64,000 nt of DNA. Source: Cyanobium sp. FGCU6. Its GTDB lineage: Bacteria > Cyanobacteriota > Cyanobacteriia > PCC-6307 > Cyanobiaceae. Where the stretch lies: the NCBI GenBank assembly GCA_024958655.1, contig JANWUR010000008.1, positions 62,001 through 126,000 of the forward strand, in the 5' to 3' direction. A model generated the notes under the pieces. The model was not told where the DNA came from. It did not search any database and saw only the letters and a program-made list of their open reading frames with translations. Made by a program: the position numbers and the translations under genes. Shown here piece by piece: positions 54,320-63,735 of this stretch (its first letter is position 1; the number at the start of each line of letters is the position of its first letter).

Positions 54320-56008
54320 ATGGTCCTGAGTCCAGCCCCGCCCCCCGTCGCGGGACCCGATCCCGGCGAGGTGCCCGCGGGGGTGCGTCGCGTCGCCGCG
54401 ATCGACATCGGCACCAATTCGATCCACCTCCTGGTGGCGGCGATCGATCCGTCCCTGCACAGCTTCAGCGTGCTGGTGGCCGAGAAGAGCACCACCCGGC
54501 TGGGGGAGAGGGATCCCGAGACGGGCGATCTGAGCCCCGAGGCGATCGAACGGGCCTTCCGCACCCTGCGCCACTGCCGCGACCTGGCCCTCAGCCACGG
54601 GGTTGAGCAGATCGTCACCGCTGCCACCAGCGCCGTCCGCGAAGCCCCCAACGGACGCACCTTCCTGCAGGCGCTGCAGGAGCAGCTGGGTCTCGACGTC
54701 GATCTGGTGAGCGGCCCGGAGGAGGCCCGCCTGATCTATCTGGGCGTGCTGTCGGGCATGGCCTTCGGCGATCAGCCCCACCTGATCCTCGACATCGGCG
54801 GCGGCTCCACCGAGCTGATCCTCGCGGACGAGCGCGATGCGCGGGCGCTCACCAGCAGCCGCATCGGCGCCGTGCGACTGCAGCGGGAGTTCTGCCAGCT
54901 GGACCCCCTGCCGGAGGGCCGTCGCACGTTTCTGTCGGCCTACATCCAGGGGGCGCTCGATCCGGCGGTGGCCCAGGTCAGGCGGGCGCTGCGGCCTGGC
55001 GAGAAGCCGATCCTGGTCGCCACCAGCGGCACCGCCATGGCGATCGCCGCCCTGGCCGCTGAGGAGGACCCCAAGCCGCCGATGAAGCTGCACGGCTACC
55101 GGGTGAGCCGGGCGCGCGCCGCCCAGATCCTGGATCGCCTGGTGGGGATGACGCCGGAGCAGCGCCGCGCCCTGGCGCCGATCAACGATCGCCGGGCCGA
55201 GATCATCGTGCCGGGGGCCCTGATTCTGCTCACGGCGATGGAGATGCTGCAGGCCCGGGGCTTTGTGGTGTGCGAGCGCGCCCTGCGCGAGGGCCTGATC
55301 ATGGACTGGATGCTGCGCAGCGGCCTGCTCGACGACCGCTTCGCTTTCCAGAGCACGATCCGCGAGCGAACGGTGCTGCACCTGGCCCGCACCTACGGGG
55401 TGGACAGCGCCCGGGCCGAACAGGTGGCCGCCCATGCCCTCAGCCTGTACGACCAGACCCGGGGACTGCTGCACCACGATCGGGGACCGGGCCGCCTGCT
55501 GCTGTGGGCCGCTGCCCAGCTCCACGCCTGCGGCAAGCACGTGAACGTGGGCGCTTATCACAAGCACACCTGGTACCTGATCCGCCATGGCGAGCTGCTG
55601 GGCTACTCCCAGGCCGAGCATCTGATGGTGGCGGCCATGGCCCGCTACCACCGGCGCAGCCTGCCGAAGAAGCGCCACGAGTCATGGCAGCTGATCGAAA
55701 GTCGCGACGACCGCCGCACCGTGACCTCCATGGCCCTGCTGCTGCGGCTGGCGGCAGCCCTCGACCGCCGCCCCGAACCGATGGTGGCAGGCCTGCGGGT
55801 CCGCGCCATTCCGGGTCTGGAGGGAGAGCCCGAGGGTGTGAGCATCACGCTGCAGCCGAGGCCTCAGCAGCCCGACGAGGCACCGATTGATCTGAGCCTG
55901 GAGTGCTGGAGCCTGCGCTCCTGCGCCGAGGTGATGCTCGAGGCCACGGGGCTTCAGCTCAGGGTCGAGGGGCCTGAGGCGGTGCCGGCACTGTCGACGG
56001 CGGGCTGA
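54320..56008 (+). CDS. ppx: Exopolyphosphatase (Ppx/GppA)
   Basis: VRRVAAIDIGTNSIHLLVAAIDPSLHSFSVLVAEKSTTRLGE...TAATSAVREAPNGRTFLQAL...LILDIGGGSTELILAD...HD-like C-terminus. Confidence 0.94.
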   Translation: MVLSPAPPPVAGPDPGEVPAGVRRVAAIDIGTNSIHLLVAAIDPSLHSFSVLVAEKSTTRLGERDPETGDLSPEAIERAFRTLRHCRDLALSHGVEQIVTAATSAVREAPNGRTFLQALQEQLGLDVDLVSGPEEARLIYLGVLSGMAFGDQPHLILDIGGGSTELILADERDARALTSSRIGAVRLQREFCQLDPLPEGRRTFLSAYIQGALDPAVAQVRRALRPGEKPILVATSGTAMAIAALAAEEDPKPPMKLHGYRVSRARAAQILDRLVGMTPEQRRALAPINDRRAEIIVPGALILLTAMEMLQARGFVVCERALREGLIMDWMLRSGLLDDRFAFQSTIRERTVLHLARTYGVDSARAEQVAAHALSLYDQTRGLLHHDRGPGRLLLWAAAQLHACGKHVNVGAYHKHTWYLIRHGELLGYSQAEHLMVAAMARYHRRSLPKKRHESWQLIESRDDRRTVTSMALLLRLAAALDRRPEPMVAGLRVRAIPGLEGEPEGVSITLQPRPQQPDEAPIDLSLECWSLRSCAEVMLEATGLQLRVEGPEAVPALSTAG

Positions 56009-56789
56009 AGCGCTTCCAGCCGAAATCGTCACTGGCGCCAAGGGGGCGGGCCGCCATTCCCGGTGCTGAAACGGTGACCTCGTCGGGGCGCCCGGCTCTC
56101 ACCTCCAGGCCACGGCCGAGCGCGAAGGAGCGGGGCTCGGAGAGGGTGCCTTCGAACAGGATGCGCCCGTTGAGGTCCTGCACGGCCAGCCAGCTGGGTT
56201 CGCGGGGCCGCAACTCGAGGCTGGGAGAGGTGGTCGGGCTGGTGGGCGCCGCCGTTGTCGCGGGGGTGGCAGCCGCGGGGGTGCGGGAGGGTGCCTGCCG
56301 TTTCGGCAGCAGCAGGGCCGTGGCCAGTCCCAGGGCCACCACGGCGGCGGCGGCGGCCGGCAGCCAGGCGGGCATGGCAGGAGAGGGAGCGGCGCGTCGT
56401 GCCGGGCGGACTTCAGGGGCCAACGGCTCCGGTGCGACCCGGGCCGGTGCCGCTGGTCGCCGGACCGGCTCCATCAGGCCGCTCTGCCGCAGGGCGACGA
56501 TCTGCTCATCGATGGTGATGCCGAGCGATCCGGCCACCCGCTTGGCCTGGGCGATCACGAACACCGGTTCCGGCAGTCGGCTCCGGTCGCCCTGCTCGAG
56601 GGCATCGAGCTGGTCGGTGCCGAGCCGCAGCCGCTCCGCCAGCTCCTCCTGGCTCAACCCCTGACGGCTCCGCTCCTCCCGCAGCAGCTGCCCGAGCGCG
56701 AGCAGCTCAGGCAGGGCATCGCTGCTGGCAGAGGCCGGGGTCTTGGGCACAGATGAACGACGTCCTTGAGCCTGCAGTATGCCGGACAC
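55959..56789 (-). CDS. RodZ-like protein (N-terminal HTH, TM helix, C-terminal DUF4115-like domain)
   Basis: LGQLLREERSRQGLSQEELAERLRLGTDQLDALEQGDRSRLPEPVFVIAQAKRVAGSLGI...PAWLPAAAAAVVALGLATALLLPK...SWLAVQDLNGRILFEGTLSEPRSFALGRGLEVRAGRPDEVTV. Confidence 0.85.
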   Translation of the reverse strand: MSGILQAQGRRSSVPKTPASASSDALPELLALGQLLREERSRQGLSQEELAERLRLGTDQLDALEQGDRSRLPEPVFVIAQAKRVAGSLGITIDEQIVALRQSGLMEPVRRPAAPARVAPEPLAPEVRPARRAAPSPAMPAWLPAAAAAVVALGLATALLLPKRQAPSRTPAAATPATTAAPTSPTTSPSLELRPREPSWLAVQDLNGRILFEGTLSEPRSFALGRGLEVRAGRPDEVTVSAPGMAARPLGASDDFGWKRFSPPSTVPAPPQAPRP

Positions 56790-56846
56790 CTACAGCAAAG
56801 ACTACGCCAAGCATCCGGCAGAACCGGCATGGGATCTCAACCAAGT

Positions 56847-56917
<71 letters not shown>

Positions 56918-57179
56918 GCGTGCGTGAACCGCACCATGGCGAGCATAGAACACGGCCCTCCCGCGTCCGTCTCCGGTTGAGCTGGATCCTGCTGGCGCTG
57001 CTCACCGCCAGCGGTGCCACCCCGGCCACCGGCTGCCGTTGATCAACCTCTCGCCCCTGGTGCTGCTGGCCGGCGGCAGCCTGGGACTGTGCGCTGCGGC
57101 CCTGACGCTGGCTGGCGCGGTGCGAGAGGATCTGCTGTTGGCACAGGCGACGGCAAGGGTGAGCGACCAGGAGCGGCAG

Positions 57180-58619
57180 ATGGCGGACAGCCCCGATGAC
57201 AGCGCGGCGATCGACGCCACGACCGAGGTTCTGATCGTGGGTGGGGGCGTGTGCGGCACTGCCCTGCTGTTCGAGCTGGCCCGCTACACCGATCTGGCAT
57301 CCCTCACGCTGGTGGAGCGCTACGGGCAGCTGGCGCAGGTGAACTCCAAGGCCACCAACAACAGCCAGACGATTCACTGCGGTGACATCGAGACCAACTA
57401 CACCCTGGAGAAGGCGCTGAAGGTGAAGCGCACCGCCGAGATGATCGGGCGCTACGCCGAACTGCTGGAGCCGGCCGAGCGCGATCTGTGCGTCTTCCGC
57501 ACCCCCAAGATGGTGCTGGGGGTTGGAGAGAAGGAGTGCGCCTTCCTGCGCCGCCGCTTTGAGGAGTTCGCCCCGCATTTTCCGGCGATGGAGCTGCTCG
57601 ATGCGGCCGCGATCGCCGAATGGGAACCCCAGGTGGGCCTGGACGGTGGCGAGCCCAGGCCCGAGGAGATCGTGGCGATCGGCATCCGCAACTCCCCCAC
57701 CGCCGTCGACTACGAGGCCCTCTCCGCCTCCTTCCTGGCGCGGGCCCGCGCCGAGCTGGCGGGCACGGAGCGGCGGCTCGATCTGCGGCTTGGCACCACC
57801 GTGCACCGCATCCTCCCCGATGGTGATGGCTTCCTTGTGGAGATGGGGGCCACGGGCATGGGGCCGGGCCGGTCGGCCGCGCGACCGCTCCAGCGTGTTC
57901 GGGCGCGCCAGGTGGTGGTGAATGCCGGGGCCCACAGCCTGCTCATGGCCCAGGCGATGGGCTTCGGCCTGCAGTATTCCTGTCTGCCGGTGGCCGGCAG
58001 CTTCTACTTCACCCCGGATCTGCTGCGGGGCAAGGTATACACCGTGCAGAACGACAAGCTGCCCTTTGCCGCCCTGCACGGCGACCCGGACGTCCGAGCC
58101 CCGGGGCAGACCCGCTTCGGTCCCACGGCCCTGCTGCTGCCGCGGTTGGAGCGTTACGTGCCGGCTTCCTTCTGGGAGTTCCTGAAGGTGCTGCGCCTCG
58201 ATGGTGCCGTGCTGGCGGTGCTGTGGCAGCTGTTCGGGGTGGCCGACATCCGCCGCTACATCCTGCGCAATCTGCTGTTCGAGGTCCCCTGGCTCAGGCG
58301 CCGGCTGTTCCTGGCCGATGCCCGCAAGATCGTCCCCGGTCTCCAGCTCCAGGATCTGCGATTTGCGGAGGGCTACGGCGGCGTGAGGCCCCAGCTGATC
58401 GACAAGCAGCAGCGTCGGCTGATGCTCGGTGAGGTGAGCATCCCGGCGGTTCCGGGCCTGATCTTCAACGTCACCCCGTCGCCGGGGGGCACCTGCTGCC
58501 TGGGCAACGGGGAGCGGGATCTGGAGGCGATCGCCGTGCATCTGGGTTGCCGCTTCGATCGCGAGCGATTGGAGCGTGAGTTGCACGAGCCCCCCGCCGT
58601 GCCGGCCACCTGTCCCTGA
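57180..58619 (+). CDS. mqo: Malate:quinone oxidoreductase family FAD-dependent oxidoreductase
   Basis: TTEVLIVGGGVCGTALLFELARYTDLASLTLVERYGQLAQVNSKATNNSQTIHCGDIETNYTLEKALKVKRTAEMI; ORF extends in frame upstream to TTG 57039. Confidence 0.88.
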   Translation: MADSPDDSAAIDATTEVLIVGGGVCGTALLFELARYTDLASLTLVERYGQLAQVNSKATNNSQTIHCGDIETNYTLEKALKVKRTAEMIGRYAELLEPAERDLCVFRTPKMVLGVGEKECAFLRRRFEEFAPHFPAMELLDAAAIAEWEPQVGLDGGEPRPEEIVAIGIRNSPTAVDYEALSASFLARARAELAGTERRLDLRLGTTVHRILPDGDGFLVEMGATGMGPGRSAARPLQRVRARQVVVNAGAHSLLMAQAMGFGLQYSCLPVAGSFYFTPDLLRGKVYTVQNDKLPFAALHGDPDVRAPGQTRFGPTALLLPRLERYVPASFWEFLKVLRLDGAVLAVLWQLFGVADIRRYILRNLLFEVPWLRRRLFLADARKIVPGLQLQDLRFAEGYGGVRPQLIDKQQRRLMLGEVSIPAVPGLIFNVTPSPGGTCCLGNGERDLEAIAVHLGCRFDRERLERELHEPPAVPATCP

Positions 58620-58637
58620 GGCACGGCCGCCGGGGCT

Positions 58638-59297
58638 TCAGGGAATCCCCAGGAGCAGGGCGACCTGCCGTGCCAGCAGCAGCACGGCCGCGATCGAAAG
58701 CGGCGCGGTCCAGCGCCAGTGGCCGCCCGGCCGACGCTCCAGCCAGCCCCGGTACAGCCGTTGCACCAGTGGCACCAGCCACCAGCCCGTGAGCGAGACC
58801 GTGGCGATGTTGGCCAGCAGCAGGGTGGTGGCCGGATCCGCGGGCAGGTCCCGCAGCAGGCGCGCCACCACCAGCACCGACGGGTAAAGCACCAGCAGCA
58901 CCAGCAGGTTGATCTTCCAGGTCGGTGGCGCTCCCTGGGCGGAGCGGGCCAGCCAGAGTGCATAGCCCCGCCAGTTGGTATGGGCCGCGAAGCCACCGCC
59001 GGCCCGGTGGGCCTGCTCCAGGAGCCGGCGGCGCTTCGGGCTGTCCATCCAGCCCACCCAGCGATCCAGGTCGCTCCAACGGGAACTGCTGCGATAGATC
59101 AGCGGCGGTCCCTCGGCCACCTTCGTGGGACCGTCATGGGAGAGGAAGCCCGGCGCCCGGGCCTCGGCGTCGAACAGCCTGGCCATGGCCTCGAGGAACG
59201 CCCCCTCGGTCCCGGGATTCACCCGATGCTCGGCCGTGAAGGCGAAGGTGCTGTCGTCGTGGCCGCCGCTGGCGAGCTGGGGCTCGGACCGAACCAT
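58638..59297 (-). CDS. Antibiotic-biosynthesis-monooxygenase-like domain protein with C-terminal TM helices
   Basis: FTAEHRVNPGTEGAFLEAMARLFDAEARAPGFLSHDGPTKVAEGPPLIYRSSSRWSDLDRWVGWMDSPKRRRLLEQA..., then TM segments INLLVLLVLYPSVLVVARLL, TTLLLANIATVSLTGWWLVPLVQRLYRGWL. Confidence 0.78.
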   Translation of the reverse strand: MVRSEPQLASGGHDDSTFAFTAEHRVNPGTEGAFLEAMARLFDAEARAPGFLSHDGPTKVAEGPPLIYRSSSRWSDLDRWVGWMDSPKRRRLLEQAHRAGGGFAAHTNWRGYALWLARSAQGAPPTWKINLLVLLVLYPSVLVVARLLRDLPADPATTLLLANIATVSLTGWWLVPLVQRLYRGWLERRPGGHWRWTAPLSIAAVLLLARQVALLLGIP

Positions 59298-59307
59298 GGC
59301 GGCAGGG

Positions 59308-60069
59308 TCAGGCTCCGCCTCGGAACAGATGCTGATGCCCCTCCCAGTAGAGCTTCGAGCGGGCCTCGGCGGGGGGGCGCAGGGCCGGACTGACCACGTA
59401 GAGGGTGGTGCGGATCAGTTCCCGCTCGCGGCTGGTGGCGGCCATGGCGCTCAGGGGCACCACAGTGAGCCACTGGTCGGGCCAGCTCACCCGGTAGCCG
59501 ATCGCCACCGGCGTGTCGGCCCGGTAGTGGCGCAGCAGTTCCGCCTCCACCTCTTCCACATGGCGGGCGCTGAGGTACAGGCAGAGGGAGGCCTGCAGGG
59601 CGGCCAGCCGGGCCAGGGATTCTCGCTCGGGCACGCCGGTGCGGCCACCGGCGCGGCTGAGCACGATCGTCTGCACCAGCCCGGGGATGGTGAGTTCGCT
59701 GGAGAGGGCGGCGGCGGTGGCCTGGTAGGCGCTGAGGCCAGGCACCACCTCCACCTCCAGCCCCGCATCGGCCAGCCGGCAGATCTGCTCCTGCAGGGCG
59801 CCATAGAGACAGGGATCGCCGTCGTGCAGGCGCACCACCCGTTTGCCTGCGCGGGCCCGTTCCACCACCACGGCCATCACCTCCTCGAGGGTGAGCGTGC
59901 TGGTGCGGTGGCGCTCGCAGCCGCCCGGAGCGAGGGCGGCGATCGCGGGATTCACGAGCGAGTCGGTCCATACCAACACCTCGGCCTGCTCCAGGGCCCG
60001 GGCCGCCCGCAGGGTGAGCAGATCGGGGGCTCCAGGCCCCGCTCCCACGATCTGAACCCGGTGGCTCAT
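59308..60069 (-). CDS. cobM: Precorrin-4 C(11)-methyltransferase
   Basis: [47 protein letters not shown]...[71 protein letters not shown]. Confidence 0.94.
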   Translation of the reverse strand: MSHRVQIVGAGPGAPDLLTLRAARALEQAEVLVWTDSLVNPAIAALAPGGCERHRTSTLTLEEVMAVVVERARAGKRVVRLHDGDPCLYGALQEQICRLADAGLEVEVVPGLSAYQATAAALSSELTIPGLVQTIVLSRAGGRTGVPERESLARLAALQASLCLYLSARHVEEVEAELLRHYRADTPVAIGYRVSWPDQWLTVVPLSAMAATSRERELIRTTLYVVSPALRPPAEARSKLYWEGHQHLFRGGA

Positions 60070-60923
60070 GCCGCCACCCCGGCCGGATCCGGCAAGGAGC
60101 GATGGCGGATGCACAGCCACCAGAGGCCCACCCCACCCAGGGCGATGAGCAGCAGGCTCACCAGCTGGGCCATCCGCACACCCCCCTCACAGAAGGGGGG
60201 CGTGGCGAACAGGCAGAGGGGATCGATGCGCAGGCCCTCGATCCACACCCGTCCGCTGCTGTAGGCCATCAGGTACACGCAGCTCAGGGCCCCGGCCGGC
60301 AGGCGGATGCGGCCGCGGCTGGCCAGGCGGAACAGCAGGAGCAGCAGGGCGCAGACCCCAAGGTTCCACAGGGATTCGTAGAGAAAGGTGGGATGGAACC
60401 CCGAGTGGTCGAGAAACTCCATGGGTCGCTGGGCCTGGGGAATGGTGAGCCGCCAGGGCAGGTCGGTGGGGAGGCCGAAGGCCTCGGAATTGAAGAAGTT
60501 GCCCCAGCGTCCGATCGCCTGGCCCAGGGCGACGCAGGGCACCAGCACATCCAGAAGGGGCCAGAAGGCCTGCCGCCGCCAGCGACAGAAGAGGATCGTT
60601 GCCACCACCCCGCCGATCAGGGCGCCATGGATGGCGATGCCACCGCGCCAGATCGCCAGCATGTCAACCCAGCGCCCCTGGTACTGGCGCCACTCGAGAG
60701 CCACGTAGTACGTGCGGGCGCCGATCACGGCGCCCACCACCAGCACGGGCAGGAGGTCGGCCACCAGGGCCGGGTCGATGGCGCGGCGGCGGGCCAGCTG
60801 CATGGCCAGCATCAGTCCAACCAGCACCGCCGTGGCGATCAGCAGGCCGTACCAACGCAAGGAGAAGGGGCCCAGCTGGAACACCAGGGGCCCCGGAGAG
60901 GTGAAGACAGCCAGGAATGGCAT
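60066..60923 (-). CDS. lgt: Prolipoprotein diacylglyceryl transferase
   Basis: [25 protein letters not shown]...[35 protein letters not shown]...[20 protein letters not shown]...[12 protein letters not shown]. Confidence 0.96.
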   Translation of the reverse strand: MPFLAVFTSPGPLVFQLGPFSLRWYGLLIATAVLVGLMLAMQLARRRAIDPALVADLLPVLVVGAVIGARTYYVALEWRQYQGRWVDMLAIWRGGIAIHGALIGGVVATILFCRWRRQAFWPLLDVLVPCVALGQAIGRWGNFFNSEAFGLPTDLPWRLTIPQAQRPMEFLDHSGFHPTFLYESLWNLGVCALLLLLFRLASRGRIRLPAGALSCVYLMAYSSGRVWIEGLRIDPLCLFATPPFCEGGVRMAQLVSLLLIALGGVGLWWLCIRHRSLPDPAGVAA

Positions 60924-60934
60924 CGGGAAGGCAA

Positions 60935-61867
60935 TCAGACGATGCCCTCGGCCGCCTGCACCTTCTCGACCTGACGCTTCTTGAGCACCAGCAGGATCTG
61001 GGAGAGCGCCACGAGGGCGAAGAAGGCGAGCAGGCCGTAGATGCGCACGGGGTCCTGCAGAACCACTTCGGCGTCAACCTGGCCAAAACCGCCCACGTTG
61101 GGATCGCTGCTGATCGGCGCACCTGCTTCCACGGTGTCACCCACCTTCACGATCACCGAGGGGCCCGCGGGCACGGTTTCACTGACGCTGCCGGTGGCGG
61201 TGGTGAGGGTGACGAGGGTGGTGCCGTTCTCGCCGGGCTCGATCGAGGCCACGGTGCCGGCCGCAGGGGCGGTGAAAGCGTTGTTATTGGTCTTCTCTCC
61301 GGTGGGGTTGACCTGACCACGACCGCGGTTGCCGCCCACATGCAGCTGGTACTTGCCGAAGTGGATGGCGCTGTCGGTGGCGGGGTCGGGCGAGAGGATC
61401 GGGAACACGATCTTCTGATGCTGATCGCCAGGCAGCGGGCCCACGAGAAGAATATTGGGCTGGGTTTCGCTGTACTGGGTGTAGTAGATCCCCTGGGTCT
61501 CCTCCTTGAGTTCCTCACTGAGGCGGTCCTGGGGAGCGAGGGTGAAGCCGTCGGGAAGCATCACCACGGCACCCACGTTCAGGCCGGTGGGGCTGCCGTC
61601 ACCGGCGACCTGCTGCACGGCGGTGTCGTAGGGGATCTCCACCTCGGCCTTGAAGACTGTGTCGGGGAAGACGGCCTGGGGGACCTCCACTCGGGTGGCC
61701 TTCTTGGCCAGGTGGCAGTTGGCGCAGACGATCTTGCCTGTGGCTTCCCGGGGGCTGGCGTAGTTCTGCTGGGCGTAGAAGGGATAGGCCCAGCTCGGGG
61801 AGGCCCCGGCCACGAGAACGACCAGACTGAGCAGGCTGCCGAGGAGGGCGGAGAGGGGACGGCGCAT
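60935..61867 (-). CDS. petA: Apocytochrome f
   Basis: [69 protein letters not shown]...C-terminal TM helix. Confidence 0.97.
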   Translation of the reverse strand: MRRPLSALLGSLLSLVVLVAGASPSWAYPFYAQQNYASPREATGKIVCANCHLAKKATRVEVPQAVFPDTVFKAEVEIPYDTAVQQVAGDGSPTGLNVGAVVMLPDGFTLAPQDRLSEELKEETQGIYYTQYSETQPNILLVGPLPGDQHQKIVFPILSPDPATDSAIHFGKYQLHVGGNRGRGQVNPTGEKTNNNAFTAPAAGTVASIEPGENGTTLVTLTTATGSVSETVPAGPSVIVKVGDTVEAGAPISSDPNVGGFGQVDAEVVLQDPVRIYGLLAFFALVALSQILLVLKKRQVEKVQAAEGIV

Positions 61868-61923
61868 GGCGGGGAGTCGGACGGCGGGTCGGACGGTGGT
61901 GGCGAAAACGGGAGCGAAGGGGA

Positions 61924-62472
61924 TCAGGCCCACCAGGCCTTCTCGCCGGTGCGGAAATCGGTTTCGGTCCACTGGCTGAGAAACACGTTGTCGTTCTCGA
62001 CCGAGACGTGAGCCAGGGCCAGGGAGAGGGGAGCGGGACCGCGCACGACCTTGCCGGTGGCGTCGTACTGGGAGCCGTGGCATGGGCACATGAACTTGTT
62101 GGCGCCGCTGTTCCAGGGCACCACGCAGCCCAGGTGGGTGCAGATGGCGTTGATGCCGTAGTCGCCGATCGAATCGGGGCCATCCACCACCAGGTAGGTG
62201 GGATCGCCCTTGAGGCCTTGCACCAGGCTGCGGTCGCCCTCCTTGTGGCCAGCCAGCCAGCCGCTGAGGGTGACGGCGTTGCCCACCTCATCCTTGGCCG
62301 TGGTGCCGCCACCGCTGCCGGCGGCCTTCGGGGGGATGAAGTAGTTGGCCACGGGATAGAGGGCTGCCAGGGCCACCCCCGTGCACGAGCCGAAGGTGAG
62401 CAGGTTCATGAACTGCCGTCGACCCATTCCGGGCACATCACCACGGGGGGAGCTGGCGGGGATCTGGGTCAT
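61924..62472 (-). CDS. petC: Cytochrome b6-f complex Rieske iron-sulfur subunit
   Basis: [33 protein letters not shown]...[46 protein letters not shown]; Tat-like RRQFMNL. Confidence 0.97.
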   Translation of the reverse strand: MTQIPASSPRGDVPGMGRRQFMNLLTFGSCTGVALAALYPVANYFIPPKAAGSGGGTTAKDEVGNAVTLSGWLAGHKEGDRSLVQGLKGDPTYLVVDGPDSIGDYGINAICTHLGCVVPWNSGANKFMCPCHGSQYDATGKVVRGPAPLSLALAHVSVENDNVFLSQWTETDFRTGEKAWWA

Positions 62473-62644
62473 GCGCGACGTTCCGGGAACCGGGGCAACG
62501 TGCCGCCCACATTAAGGGCTGCCGTTCCCACCCCGTGCCGGCTCTGCCGGGGCTGCGCCTGGTGCTGAAACAAGCCGTAGTGCGGGACTCCTCCCCGGCC
62601 CCCTCTAGGCTCCACCCTCACGCAGCGGACCGACGTCCTCCCCC

Positions 62645-62956
62645 CTGACGGCTGATGAGCTCCTGGCCCTGCTGCGCGACCGCTGGCAGGCCTCCTATGA
62701 CGTGCGCCTGGTGCAGCGCCAGGGGCGTCTGTACTTTCAGGTGATGTGGGCCCATCTCGAGCAGCAGTCCTTCCCCCTCAGTCCCGAGCAGTACGGCGAT
62801 CGCCTTGAGGCGGTCTGTGCCGCCCTCAACGATCTGGGCGTGGCCCAGTCGGTGCGCACCTGGCTGAGCACCACCCGCGATCGGCCCCGCCTGGGTAAGG
62901 CCCTGTCGCTGCCGCTGGAGGTCCCCGGGGCCCGTGCCAGCGAATTCCTGCTCTGA
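62645..62956 (+). CDS. DUF3067 family protein; probable CTG start
   Basis: (L/M)TADELLALLRDRWQASYDVRLVQRQGRLYFQVMWAHLEQQSFPLSPEQYGDRLEAVCAALNDLGVAQSVRTWL; no ATG/GTG/TTG in frame between the upstream stop (62606) and GTG 62702. Confidence 0.75.
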   Translation: MTADELLALLRDRWQASYDVRLVQRQGRLYFQVMWAHLEQQSFPLSPEQYGDRLEAVCAALNDLGVAQSVRTWLSTTRDRPRLGKALSLPLEVPGARASEFLL

Positions 62957-62964
62957 AGTCAGGC

Positions 62965-63735
62965 CTAGGCCTCCAGGGGCCTCCTCACCTGCTCGCTCAG
63001 CCGCACCAGCCCCACACCCACCAGGTAGAGGGCGGTGATCGCGCCGCCCAGGAGGAGCATCGTCACCGGATCGGTGGAGGGGGTGAGGACGGCCCCCGCC
63101 AGGGCGCTGGCGAGCACCACCCAGCGCCAGGCCGCCAGCATGCGGCGGGAGTCGATCAGGCCAAGGGCCCCGAGCAGCAGCTGCAGCACGGGCAGCTGGA
63201 AGGCCAGGGCGGTGGTGACCATCAGCAGCAGCACGAAATCGAGGTAGCGCTCGATCGACCACAGGGGCTCCACCACATCGGCCCCGTAACTCACAAGGAA
63301 CCGCAGGGCGGCGGGCACCAGGGCCCACCAGGCGAAGGCCAGGCCGGCGGCGAACAGCACGCTGGAGCCGGCCACCGCGGGGGCCACCAGCCGACGTTCC
63401 CGCCGGGTGAGGCCCGGCAGCACGAAGCCCAGCACCTCGAACAGAATCCAGGGCAAGGCGAGGGTCAGGCCCGCATAGCCCGCCACCTTCAGCGACACGA
63501 ACAGGAACTCGCCCGGCGCCAGCTGCAGGAAGCGGATGCCCTGGGCCGGCACCTCGAGCAGGCGCACCAGCGGTCGCACCAGGGCGAGGCAGGCCGCCGC
63601 CGCCACGACCACCGCCAGCAGGCTGCGCAGCAGGCGCCGGCGCAGTTCTTCGAGGTGGTCCACCAGGCTCATCTCCACCTCGGCCGGGAACTCATCGTCC
63701 GGGTCGAGGGGAACAGTGGAGGGAATGTCGTTCAT
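62965..63735 (-). CDS. tatC: Sec-independent protein translocase TatC
   Basis: EMSLVDHLEELRRRLLRSLLAVVVAAAACLALV...FLFVSLKVAGYAGLTLALPWILFEVLGFVLPGLTRRERR...QLPVLQLLLGALGLIDSRRMLAAWRW. Confidence 0.96.
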   Translation of the reverse strand: MNDIPSTVPLDPDDEFPAEVEMSLVDHLEELRRRLLRSLLAVVVAAAACLALVRPLVRLLEVPAQGIRFLQLAPGEFLFVSLKVAGYAGLTLALPWILFEVLGFVLPGLTRRERRLVAPAVAGSSVLFAAGLAFAWWALVPAALRFLVSYGADVVEPLWSIERYLDFVLLLMVTTALAFQLPVLQLLLGALGLIDSRRMLAAWRWVVLASALAGAVLTPSTDPVTMLLLGGAITALYLVGVGLVRLSEQVRRPLEA

